64,000 nt of DNA from positions 1 through 64,000 of the forward strand of contig ONAR01000008.1 in NCBI GenBank assembly GCA_900315835.1, given 5' to 3'. Both the position numbers and the translations under genes were made by a program. Source of the DNA: an uncultured Prevotella sp. (GTDB lineage Bacteria > Bacteroidota > Bacteroidia > Bacteroidales > Bacteroidaceae). Positions 34,567-42,559 of this stretch are shown here, piece after piece; position 1 is the stretch's first letter; the number at the start of each line of letters is the position of its first letter. A model generated the notes under the pieces. The model ran no database searches and had not been told where the DNA came from. It was given only the letters and a program-made list of their open reading frames with translations.

Positions 34567-35148
34567 ATGGACAAAGTAAGTTACGCTCTCGGCATGAGCA
34601 TTGGCCGCCAACTGCAGCAGATGGCCGCCACCGACCTTGATATTAACGATTTCGCCCAAGCCATCAAAGACGTCTTCGCCGGCAAGCCCGCGCTGAGCGA
34701 CGCAGAGGCGCAGACGGCCGTTCAGACCTTCTTCCAACAGAAGGAAGAGGAGCAGGCCAAAGCCGCCAAGGCAGAAGGTGAGGATTTCCTCGCCAAGAAC
34801 GCCAAGAAACCCGGCGTGGTGACCCTGCCCAGTGGTCTGCAGTATCAGGTGCTGCGCGAGGGCAACGGCCGCAAGCCCACCGCTACCGACCAGGTGGAAT
34901 GCCACTACGAGGGCACACTCATCAACGGTCAGGTTTTCGACAGCAGCTATCGCCGCGGCGAGACCGCCACATTCGGCCTCAATCAGGTCATCAAAGGCTG
35001 GACTGAGGGTCTGCAGCTCATGCAGGAGGGTGCCAAATACCGCTTCTTCATCCCCTACTCTCTTGCCTACGGCGAGCGCGGTGCTGGTCAGGCTATTCCG
35101 CCCTATGCAGCCCTCATCTTCGACGTCGAGCTGATTAAGGTGAAGTAA
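34567..35148 (+). CDS. FKBP-type peptidyl-prolyl isomerase, no signal peptide
   Basis: This prolyl isomerase has an N-terminal dimerisation helix domain (about 1-75, MDKVSYALGMSIGRQL) and a C-terminal FKBP domain (about 80-193), the FklB/Mip architecture. FKBP signature stretches are GVVTLPSGLQYQVL, ATFGLNQVIKGWTEGLQLM and IPYSLAYGERGAG. No signal peptide is visible, so it is probably cytoplasmic. It is the first of three tandem FKBP genes, with 51 bp to the next. The active site appears intact. Confidence 0.92.
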   Translation: MDKVSYALGMSIGRQLQQMAATDLDINDFAQAIKDVFAGKPALSDAEAQTAVQTFFQQKEEEQAKAAKAEGEDFLAKNAKKPGVVTLPSGLQYQVLREGNGRKPTATDQVECHYEGTLINGQVFDSSYRRGETATFGLNQVIKGWTEGLQLMQEGAKYRFFIPYSLAYGERGAGQAIPPYAALIFDVELIKVK

Positions 35149-35199
35149 AACCAGTCGTATCATCATCAGAAACAGACAAAATACAATAACAAAACAACA

Positions 35200-36084
35200 A
35201 TGAAAACATTTAAAATCATGGCCGCTATGGCCATCGCTGCAGCCACCTTCACGGCATGCGGCAACTCTTCGGCTCCTAAGGCTGACCTGAAGACCGACGT
35301 CGATTCAATGAGCTACGCCATCGGTCTGGCACAGTCGCAATACGTGCGCCAAGCCATCGAGCAGGGTCAGGTCATTGACACGACCTACATGGATGAGTTT
35401 GTCAAAGGTATCAACGAAGGCGCCAATGCCGGCGACGACAAGAAGAAGGCTGCTTACATCATGGGTCTTCAGGTGGGCCAGCAGATTTCCTCGCAACTCG
35501 TCAAGGGTGTCAACCACGAGATTTACGGCGACGACAGCACCAAGACCATCAGCCTGAAGAACCTGCTTGCAGGTTTCATCACCGGTGCTACCGGCAAGAA
35601 GGGTCTGATGACGCCTGAGATGGCCAACACCGTGGCGCAGACCAAGATGCAGGCCATCAAGTCGCAGGCTATGTCGAAGCAATACGGCGCCAACAAGGCA
35701 GCCGGTGAGAAGTTCCTCGCTGCCAACGCCAAGAAGCCCGGCGTGGTGACGCTGAAGTCGGGTCTGCAGTATAAGGTCATCAAGGAGGGCAAGGGTGCCA
35801 TCCCCACCGACACCACAACGGTGAAAGTGCAGTATGAGGGCCGCACCATCGACGGTAAGGTCTTCGAGAGCTCGTATAAGAACGGCAACGGCCCCATCAC
35901 CATGCAGCCCCGTCAGATGATCCCCGGTTGGACCGAGGCCCTGACCCGCATGCCCGAGGGCTCGGTATGGGAAGTGTACATCCCACAGAACCTCGCATAC
36001 GGCGAGCGTCAGGCCGGTGAGAACATCAAGCCTTTCTCTGCCCTCATTTTCAAGATTGAACTTGTTAAGGTAGGAGCAAAATAA
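35200..36084 (+). CDS. FKBP-type peptidyl-prolyl isomerase lipoprotein
   Basis: This 294-residue FKBP/Mip-like isomerase has a lipoprotein signal ending FTACGNSS (Cys about residue 20), so it is probably attached to a membrane facing the periplasm. The N-terminal dimerisation domain (VDSMSYAIGLAQSQYV) is longer than in the first paralogue, and the C-terminal FKBP domain contains GVVTLKSGLQYKVI and IPQNLAYGERQAG. It probably folds exported or outer-membrane proteins. It lies 3 bp before the third FKBP gene, so the two are almost certainly one transcript. Confidence 0.92.
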   Translation: MKTFKIMAAMAIAAATFTACGNSSAPKADLKTDVDSMSYAIGLAQSQYVRQAIEQGQVIDTTYMDEFVKGINEGANAGDDKKKAAYIMGLQVGQQISSQLVKGVNHEIYGDDSTKTISLKNLLAGFITGATGKKGLMTPEMANTVAQTKMQAIKSQAMSKQYGANKAAGEKFLAANAKKPGVVTLKSGLQYKVIKEGKGAIPTDTTTVKVQYEGRTIDGKVFESSYKNGNGPITMQPRQMIPGWTEALTRMPEGSVWEVYIPQNLAYGERQAGENIKPFSALIFKIELVKVGAK

Positions 36085-36087
36085 ACA

Positions 36088-37116
36088 ATGAAGAAGATTT
36101 TAGTATTGACGATGCTCTTTCTCGCAGCCGGCGTGTGCACCACGCTAGCCGGGAAGAAAGACAAGAAAGACAAGAAAATCAAGGCTGAACCCGTGGCTGT
36201 GGCAAAGCCCGTAACCCTGACCACGCCGTCCGACACGACGAGCTATGCCGCCGGCCTGGCCGTCACCGAGGGACTGCAGTATTATCTGCAGCAGAACCTG
36301 CATGTGGACACAGCCCACATCGCCGACTTCATCCGTGGCTATAACGACGCGCTCGGCAAGGTCAACGACCCCGCCTACGTGGCCTACATGGCCGGCAGCA
36401 GCATTGCCCAGCGGACTGTCGAACAGATACTGCCCAACGTGAGCCGTGAGCTGGTGGGCACTGACGACTCCATCAGCGCCGCCCCGTTCCATGCCGGCTT
36501 CTTGGCTGGTGTGAAGCAAGACACCACGGTGATGAAGATGGACAAGGCCCGCGAACTCTTCCAGGGCCGCGCACAGAAGGCCCGCGAGAAGCGCAACAGC
36601 ATCTATAAGAAGGAGAACGAGCAGTGGCTGAAGAACAACGCCAGCAAGCCCGGCGTCGTCACCACTGCCTCCGGACTGCAATATAAGGTGCTGAAAGAGG
36701 GCAACGGTCCTAAGCCGAAGGCCACCGACAAGGTCGACGTCATCTACGAGGGCAAGACCATCAACGGCAAGGTGTTTGACGCAACGGCCAATCACCCCGG
36801 CAAGAAGAACGACTCTTTCCGCTGCGACCAGGTCATCAAGGGATGGACTGAGGCCCTGACCAACATGCCCGTAGGCAGTAAGTGGGAGATTTATATTCCT
36901 CAGAACCTCGCTTACGGTGAGCGTGAGGCCGGACAAATCAAGCCCTACTCCACTCTGATCTTCACCGTCGAGCTGGTCGGCATCGAGCCTGAGGCCAAGC
37001 CTGCAGCCACCACCGCAGACAAGACCAAGACGGCTGACAAGACCACAGCCAAGACTGCTGCAAAGACATCAACAAAGACTTCTGCAAAAGCCAAGACTTC
37101 AACTAAGAAGAAATAA
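36088..37116 (+). CDS. FKBP-type peptidyl-prolyl isomerase with Lys/Thr/Ala-rich tail
   Basis: This is the third tandem FKBP. A signal peptide (about 1-22, ending TTLAG) is followed by a Lys/Asp patch, a Mip-like helical domain (TTSYAAGLAVTEGL) and an FKBP domain (GVVTTASGLQYKVL ... IPQNLAYGEREAG). The last 35 residues are a low-complexity basic tail of Lys, Thr and Ala, rather like histone H1-type tails, which is unusual for an exported protein. It may bind polyanions such as LPS or DNA, but that is inference. A REP-like element and T-run follow directly. Confidence 0.88.
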   Translation: MKKILVLTMLFLAAGVCTTLAGKKDKKDKKIKAEPVAVAKPVTLTTPSDTTSYAAGLAVTEGLQYYLQQNLHVDTAHIADFIRGYNDALGKVNDPAYVAYMAGSSIAQRTVEQILPNVSRELVGTDDSISAAPFHAGFLAGVKQDTTVMKMDKARELFQGRAQKAREKRNSIYKKENEQWLKNNASKPGVVTTASGLQYKVLKEGNGPKPKATDKVDVIYEGKTINGKVFDATANHPGKKNDSFRCDQVIKGWTEALTNMPVGSKWEIYIPQNLAYGEREAGQIKPYSTLIFTVELVGIEPEAKPAATTADKTKTADKTTAKTAAKTSTKTSAKAKTSTKKK

Positions 37117-37154
37117 GTGTAGTGGCCGCGCCTCGAGCGCGGCCATTACTTTTT
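37117..37154 (+). terminator. REP-like hairpin with T-run ending the FKBP operon
   Basis: A GTGTAGTGGCCGCGC-type element folds into a GC-rich hairpin (GGCCGCGC / GCGCGGCC) just after the third FKBP stop codon and is followed by TTTTT. Here the dispersed repeat seems to serve as the terminator. Confidence 0.7.
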
Positions 37155-37239
37155 ATCCATACCGCACCACACACGATAACGTATTGGCAAGGCCGCAATA
37201 AAAAATAAACGAGTTTTGCCACATTTTCATAAACTTCTG

Positions 37240-37270
37240 TTGCTTAATTCAATTTAATTGCTTACTTTTG
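37240..37270 (+). promoter_or_regulatory. Promoter of the Lrp gene (TTG, N20, TACTTTTG)
   Basis: TACTTTTG at 37263-37270 lies 35 bases upstream of the Lrp start, with GTTG (TTG 37240-37242) 20 bases upstream as the -33 element. Confidence 0.55.
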
Positions 37271-37305
37271 CTACCTTAAAAGAAAACAGCAAACTTTAAG
37301 CAACT

Positions 37306-37770
37306 ATGGACAAAATTGACCATCTTGACAAGAAAATCTTATCAATTCTTTCCGCCAATGCCCGCATACCGTTCAAGGATGTAGCGGCGCAATGCGGCGT
37401 CTCCCGCGCTGCCATCCACCAGCGTGTGCAGCACCTCATTGAGGACGGCGTCATCACCGGCAGCGGCTTCGACATCAACCCGAAGAGCCTCGGCTACATG
37501 ACCTGCACCTACGTGGGCATGAACCTCGAGCGCGGTTCGATGTATAAAAACGTCGTGGAGCGCCTCATTCACATCCCCGAGATTGTGGAATGCCACTTCA
37601 CCACCGGTCCCTACACCATGTTGCTCAAGCTCTATGCCAAGGACAACGAGCAGCTCATGGATCTGCTCAACAACCGCCTGCAGACCATTCCCGGCGTGGT
37701 ATCCACCGAGACGCTCATCTCCCTGGAGCAGAGCATCAAACGTGAGATTCCCGTTAAACTGGACGAATAA
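37306..37770 (+). CDS. Lrp/AsnC-family transcriptional regulator
   Basis: This feast/famine regulator usually senses an amino acid. An N-terminal winged HTH (DHLDKKILSILSANARIPFKDVAAQCGVSRAAIHQRVQHL) and a C-terminal RAM ligand-binding domain (about 70-150, HIPEIVECHFTTGPYTMLLKLYA) are complete; length is 154 residues. It lies 6 bp upstream of the C26-M19 peptidase fusion, so it probably controls that gene and itself. The ligand is unknown. Confidence 0.93.
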   Translation: MDKIDHLDKKILSILSANARIPFKDVAAQCGVSRAAIHQRVQHLIEDGVITGSGFDINPKSLGYMTCTYVGMNLERGSMYKNVVERLIHIPEIVECHFTTGPYTMLLKLYAKDNEQLMDLLNNRLQTIPGVVSTETLISLEQSIKREIPVKLDE

Positions 37771-37776
37771 GGCGAA

Positions 37777-39675
37777 ATGGAAGATTTTAGCATTGCGTCG
37801 CATCTGCGCTCCACTTATGCGACCTTTCCTGAGGCCAAGCACCAACCGGTGATTGGCATTACGGCTAATTACGCCGATGGCACCAGCAAAATCATTGACC
37901 AATACTACCTGCAGGTTATCCGCGCAGGCGGCACTCCCGTGTTGCTTCCACCCGTAGCCGACCCGCAGGTCATCATCAACACTCTCGACCATATCGACGC
38001 CGTACTGTTCTCTGGCGGCGGCGACATCAATCCGCTGTGGACCGGTGAGGAGCCGCGCCAACAGCTCGGCGGCATCAACGCCTCGCGCGATGCGGCCGAA
38101 CTAATGACCGTACAGCTGGCCTACAACCGGCAAATACCGATGCTGGGCATCTGCCGCGGCATCCAGACCCTTGCCGTGGCGCTCGGCGGAAAGGTGGAGC
38201 AAGACATCTATTCGGCTCCGACCAGCGCCACAGGGCGCCCGGCACAGCTCAAGCATTCGCAGGATGCCGCCCGCACCGAGGCGACCCACAGCGTCAGTAT
38301 CGACGCCGACTCCATCCTCGGCCAATGCTATGCCGACTTGGCCGCCAAAGCCAATGGGACGACAGGAACCGGCGAGGTGAACAGCACCGACGAGGCAGAT
38401 AAGGCGAAAGGCAGGATCCGACTGCTGGTCAACTCCTTCCACCATCAGGCCATCGCCGCTACGGGTCCACGCTTCCGCGTCATCGCCACGGCACCAGACG
38501 GCGTCATCGAGGCTATCGAGAGCAATGAGTTCAAGCCCATCCTCGGCGTACAATGGCATCCGGAATGGCTCGGCGAGAGTGGACTGCCCATCTTCCGATG
38601 GCTCGTCAACAGCGCCACGACCTTCCACCACGCCAAACGTCTGCACAGCCGCATGCTCACCCTCGACAGCCATTGCGACACGCCGATGTTCTTCCCACAG
38701 GGCGTACGCTTCGACCACCGCGACCCGCGCATCCTCTACGACCTCCACAAGATGACCGACGGTCGTCAGGATGCCGTCATCATGGCGGCTTATCTGCCTC
38801 AGCCTCAGATGGGTGAGCAGTTCTCGCAGAAGGTCGACATCGCCGGCATCATTGCCCACAACCCACAGCTCAAGGGACTGTCAACGCAGCTCTCTCCCAC
38901 CCAATACGCCGACCTCATCTTCGACAAGCTCGAACAGATTGTGGCCGACCATAGCGACTACATCAGCATCGCCCGTACGCCGGCCGACCTCTACGAGGAC
39001 AAGCGCAAGGGGCGGAAGTCAATCATGTTCGGCATCGAGAACGGACTGGCCCTCAACCACGACCTCGCCAACGTACGCCACTTCGCACAGCGCGGCGTGG
39101 TCTATATCACCCTTTGCCACAATGGCGACAACGACATCTGCGACAGCAACCGCGGTTCCCACATGAACAACGGTGTGTCGTCGTTCGGCGCCAAGGTCAT
39201 CGAGCGCATGAACGACGAGGGCATCATGGTCGACCTGAGCCACGCCAACGAGAAGTCGTTCTACGATGCGCTTGACATCAGCCGCACGCCCATCGTCTGC
39301 ACTCACACGTGTTGCCGCGCGCTCTGCGATGTGCCGCGCAACCTCACCGACGACCAGCTGCGGGCGCTCGCTGCCAAGGGCGGCGTCGCCCATATCACGC
39401 TCTACCACGGGTTCCTGCGTAAGGAGGGCGAGGCCACGGTGCGAGACGTCATCGCCCACCTCGAGCATGCCATCGACGTTATGGGCATCGACTACGTCGG
39501 CATTGGCACTGACTTCGACGGCGACGGCACCGTACGCGGCTGCGCCGACGCCTCCGAGCTCATCAACCTCACCATCCACCTGCTCCAGCGCCGCTACAGC
39601 GATGCCGACATCCAGAAGATCTGGGGCGGCAACTGGCTCCGCGTGATGGCGGAGGTGCAGGGAGCGAAAGGCTGA
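37777..39675 (+). CDS. Fusion of C26 gamma-glutamyl hydrolase-like amidotransferase and M19 dipeptidase
   Basis: This is a two-enzyme fusion of 632 residues without a signal peptide. Residues about 20-285 form a class I glutamine-amidotransferase/C26 domain of the PuuD type: the nucleophile Cys126 is in LGICRGIQTLA and the His-Glu pair in GVQWHPEWLG. Residues about 290-630 form an M19 membrane-dipeptidase domain: LTLDSHCDTPM supplies the H-x-D metal ligands, FGIENGLAL the bridging Glu, and VDLSHANE and VCTHTCCRAL the His ligands, followed by GIGTDFDGDG. Gamma-glutamyl cleavage followed by dipeptide hydrolysis would suit glutathione or gamma-glutamyl-peptide breakdown, which is inference. It is coupled to the Lrp regulator. 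Both active sites look intact. Confidence 0.88.
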   Translation: MEDFSIASHLRSTYATFPEAKHQPVIGITANYADGTSKIIDQYYLQVIRAGGTPVLLPPVADPQVIINTLDHIDAVLFSGGGDINPLWTGEEPRQQLGGINASRDAAELMTVQLAYNRQIPMLGICRGIQTLAVALGGKVEQDIYSAPTSATGRPAQLKHSQDAARTEATHSVSIDADSILGQCYADLAAKANGTTGTGEVNSTDEADKAKGRIRLLVNSFHHQAIAATGPRFRVIATAPDGVIEAIESNEFKPILGVQWHPEWLGESGLPIFRWLVNSATTFHHAKRLHSRMLTLDSHCDTPMFFPQGVRFDHRDPRILYDLHKMTDGRQDAVIMAAYLPQPQMGEQFSQKVDIAGIIAHNPQLKGLSTQLSPTQYADLIFDKLEQIVADHSDYISIARTPADLYEDKRKGRKSIMFGIENGLALNHDLANVRHFAQRGVVYITLCHNGDNDICDSNRGSHMNNGVSSFGAKVIERMNDEGIMVDLSHANEKSFYDALDISRTPIVCTHTCCRALCDVPRNLTDDQLRALAAKGGVAHITLYHGFLRKEGEATVRDVIAHLEHAIDVMGIDYVGIGTDFDGDGTVRGCADASELINLTIHLLQRRYSDADIQKIWGGNWLRVMAEVQGAKG

Positions 39676-39705
39676 TTGCGGATGGGCGATGGGCCGATTG
39701 CTGCT

Positions 39706-39892
39706 GATTGCTAATGGGTCGTATGGGTCGTATGGGTCCTATGGGTCTTATGGGTCGCATGGGTACCCATCAAACCAATAAGACCCATCAAACCCATCAA
39801 ACCCATAAACCCCATCAAACCCATAAGACCCATCAAACCCATCAGCCCCATCAGCCCCATCAAACCCATAAGACCCATTCAAAGAACCAACA
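39706..39892. repeat. 9-bp ATGGGTCnT / ACCCATCAA arrays in inverted arrangement
   Basis: About six ATGGGTCnT 9-mers (39712-39765) run into about thirteen reverse-complement-type ACCCATCAA/ACCCATAAG 9-mers (39766-39890), meeting at GGGTACCC. The whole intergenic region between the fusion gene and the M28 gene consists of this array. Confidence 0.9.
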
Positions 39893-40945
39893 ATGAAGAA
39901 AACAACTATAATCATCCTTGTCGTGATCGCTATCCTTTGCGCAGCCGCCGTATGGCTGTTTACCGCCGGACCGTTGGCCAGCACAGGCACCAACGACGCC
40001 GAAGAGACCGAAGAGATGGAGAAGGTGGCACCCGTCGGACCGTCGTTCAACGCCGACTCCGCCTACGCTTTCACCAAAGCCCAGTGCGACTTCGGTCCCC
40101 GCGACATGAACTCCAAGGGGCACGACGCCTGCGAGCAATGGATCATCAAGCAGTTTAAGCGCTACGGCTGCACCGTCACCACACAGAAGGCCGACCTCAA
40201 GGGCTACGACGGCACCACGCTCAAGAGCACCAACATCATCGCCAGCTACAACCCCGGCGCCACCACGCGCATCATGCTCTGCGCCCACTGGGACTCGCGC
40301 CCCTGGGCCGACAACGACCCTGACTCGCTCAACTGGCGTAAGCCCATCCTGGCCGCCAACGACGCAGCCAGCGGCGTGGCCGTGATGCTCGAACTCGCCC
40401 GATTGCTCAGCAACCGACAGACGCAGCAGCAACTCACTGCTGACCTCGGCATCGATTTCGTTTGCTTCGACGCTGAGGACTGGGGCACGCCGCAGTGGAG
40501 CCAGACGCCCGATGACGGCAGTTCATGGGCCCTCGGTGCGCAGTATTTCTCCCAGCACCTGCCCCAGGGCTTCTCACCACGCTACGCCATCCTACTCGAC
40601 ATGGTTGGCGGACAGGGCGCGCAGTTCTATCAGGAAGGCATGTCGAAGCAGTACGCCCCCGAGATAGTGAAGAAGGTGTGGCGCGCCGCACGCCGCGCCG
40701 GCTACGGTTCCTTCTTCCCCAGGCAGGACGGCGGCATGATCACCGACGACCACATCCCCGTCAATCAGACGGCCAACATCCCCTGCATCGACATCATCCC
40801 CTATTATCCACAGTGCGAGCAGAGCTCATTCGGACCCACATGGCACACCCTCAACGACGACATGGCGCATATCGACAAGAACACGCTCAAGGCCGTTGGT
40901 CAGACCCTGGTGCAGGTCATCTTCACCGAGCTCAGCGGCAACTAA
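39893..40945 (+). CDS. M28-family peptidase, glutaminyl-peptide cyclotransferase-like
   Basis: This is an exported zinc enzyme of the M28 family resembling glutaminyl cyclases, which convert N-terminal Gln to pyroglutamate. Residues 4-25 form a membrane anchor or uncleaved signal. Metal ligands appear in CAHWDSRPWADND, NDAASG, DAEDWG and TDDHIPV, and a catalytic acidic pair fits CFDAEDWG. The length of 350 residues is normal. In Bacteroidota such QCs act on periplasmic proteins whose signal cleavage leaves N-terminal Gln. The start codon lies directly after the repeat array. Confidence 0.9.
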   Translation: MKKTTIIILVVIAILCAAAVWLFTAGPLASTGTNDAEETEEMEKVAPVGPSFNADSAYAFTKAQCDFGPRDMNSKGHDACEQWIIKQFKRYGCTVTTQKADLKGYDGTTLKSTNIIASYNPGATTRIMLCAHWDSRPWADNDPDSLNWRKPILAANDAASGVAVMLELARLLSNRQTQQQLTADLGIDFVCFDAEDWGTPQWSQTPDDGSSWALGAQYFSQHLPQGFSPRYAILLDMVGGQGAQFYQEGMSKQYAPEIVKKVWRAARRAGYGSFFPRQDGGMITDDHIPVNQTANIPCIDIIPYYPQCEQSSFGPTWHTLNDDMAHIDKNTLKAVGQTLVQVIFTELSGN

Positions 40946-40984
40946 CCGCCCCTCCCCTCGCCCACGCCTAAAACGAATCTCACA

Positions 40985-42208
40985 ATGGATGCGCTCACCT
41001 ATCTTCAGTCCCACTGCCGTCTGCGCCGCAACGTACTCACCGGCGCCATCGGCTATGCGCCCGCGGGCAGCAACGACTACCTGCCGCTGTCGCCCGAAGG
41101 CCGCAATACCATTCTCCTGGAGGCCGAGCAGCAGGGCGTGAGCCTGAACACGCTTACGCTCGACCGCTACGTCCATTCCACGCTCATTGCGCAGTGGAAC
41201 CCCGCCACCGAATGGCTTGACGCTCTGCCCCAATGGGATGGCAACGACTACGTCTTCGACCTCTCCGAGCGTATCATCACCTCCAACCCCGACTGGCCCG
41301 CCCGCTTCCATAAATGGATGCTGCAGATGGTGGCGCGCTGGCAGGGGCGCGACATCGCCGTGCGCGACCTCATCGTGCCCGTGCTGGTAGGCGTCTACGG
41401 CTACGGCAAGACCTCATTCTGCAACCTCATCCTACCGCCGCCGCTGCGCCCCTACTACACCGACGGCGTCCATGTCAAGTCGTCGCAGGAGGTGTACGAC
41501 CTCATCACGACGAGTCTGCTCATCAACATCGACGAGTTCTATCAGGAGCATGCCGACCAGACCATCCTCATGCGTTACCTGTTCTCGCGCTCCACGCCCG
41601 TCTTCCGCAAGGCTTACGGTACGACAGCTGAGCCGCGCCATATCTACGCCGCCTTCATCGCCAACACCGGCAACCTCCACCCCATGACCGATGCCGCGGG
41701 AGCCGCACGACTGGCTTGCGTCGAGGTGGGCCACGCCATCGACCTCACCACGCCCATTCCCTACGAACAACTCTACGCCCAACTCGTGGCGGAGCTGGCC
41801 GACGGCGCCGACCTCACACTCACCGAAGACGAGCGCGAAGCGATGGCCATACAGAACTCACCATTCCAGGAGGCCGACAACCTCGTGAAGATGGTGAAGT
41901 TGCTCTATGCCGCTCCGCCAAAGGGAAAGAAAGCCAAGGCCGTCTACATCGACGCCATCATCGACCGTCTGATGAAGGAATACCCCTACTGGACGCCGGG
42001 TGAGCACGTCAACCAAGACGTAGGCTTTGCCCTGCAGGAGGCCGGCTTCACGCGCAGCCGCATCCATGGCCGCTCCTGTTACCGCGTGGTGGAGCGCGAC
42101 CCGCGCCGCTTCGACTTCAACGACGAACCAGCCACCGACAACAACGATGATTCCTTGGCCGACAATCCATTGGCACGCGCTTTGTTGGCCGGATTGGGGA
42201 AGGGGTGA
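40985..42208 (+). CDS. VapE-like (virulence-associated E) P-loop ATPase
   Basis: This is a VapE/VirE-type AAA-like ATPase of 407 residues, a family typical of mobile elements and phage satellites, where it acts as a replication helicase. Walker A is GVYGYGKTSF (about 136-145) and Walker B is SLLINIDEFYQ. An N-terminal segment (about 1-115) and a C-terminal winged-helix-like part ending RSCYRVVER complete it. No primase domain, integrase, toxin or other mobile-element gene is beside it, so it looks like an isolated or domesticated copy. It is 39 bp after the M28 gene. Base usage resembles the neighbours. Confidence 0.82.
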   Translation: MDALTYLQSHCRLRRNVLTGAIGYAPAGSNDYLPLSPEGRNTILLEAEQQGVSLNTLTLDRYVHSTLIAQWNPATEWLDALPQWDGNDYVFDLSERIITSNPDWPARFHKWMLQMVARWQGRDIAVRDLIVPVLVGVYGYGKTSFCNLILPPPLRPYYTDGVHVKSSQEVYDLITTSLLINIDEFYQEHADQTILMRYLFSRSTPVFRKAYGTTAEPRHIYAAFIANTGNLHPMTDAAGAARLACVEVGHAIDLTTPIPYEQLYAQLVAELADGADLTLTEDEREAMAIQNSPFQEADNLVKMVKLLYAAPPKGKKAKAVYIDAIIDRLMKEYPYWTPGEHVNQDVGFALQEAGFTRSRIHGRSCYRVVERDPRRFDFNDEPATDNNDDSLADNPLARALLAGLGKG

Positions 42209-42234
42209 GTGGAAGAAGAACGGAAGGTCAGAAG

Positions 42235-42345
42235 GTCAGAATATTAGAAGTCCAGAAGTCCGGAAGTCCAGAAGTCCAGAAGTCCAGAAGTCCAGAAGTC
42301 CGGAAGTCCAGAAGTCCGGAAGTCCAGAAGTCCAGAAGTCCAGTC
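42235..42345. repeat. GAAGTCCR 8-bp tandem array
   Basis: About twelve consecutive 8-mers (GAAGTCCA or GAAGTCCG) follow the VapE-like gene. Open frames across it are repeat artefacts. Confidence 0.9.
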
Positions 42346-42530
42346 ATTACAATAAGCAGGAATGCCAAAGGTGTTAGTGCAGTGGCCGGTCTTGTGCCGG
42401 CCACCATCCGCAAGGGTAATGTATACGGAAGTCCAGTCATTACAATAAGCGGGAATGCCAAAGGGATTAGTGTAGTGGCCGGTCTTGTGCCGGCCACCAT
42501 CCACTTAGATAACATTTCGGTATACAGAAG
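42340..42530. repeat. 93-bp direct repeat carrying REP-like elements
   Basis: Two near-identical copies beginning at 42341 and 42434 each contain CAGTCATTACAATAAG, AATGCCAAAG and a REP-like palindrome (42377-42409 and 42470-42502). They fill most of the 351-bp gap before the YhcH gene. Confidence 0.88.
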
Positions 42531-42559
42531 CAAAGAAGTAAAGTAATAATAAAAGCAAT

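Noticed and set aside
40985-42208. An integrative element around the VapE-like gene
   Set aside because: No integrase, attachment repeats, tRNA target or base-composition shift was found; only the single gene is reported.
42205-42546. Open frames made of repeated Ser-Pro-Glu-Val-Gln-Lys or Ile-Asp-Ala-Ile units (also 53892-54152)
   Set aside because: They are translations of the 8- and 9-bp DNA arrays without start signals or family support.
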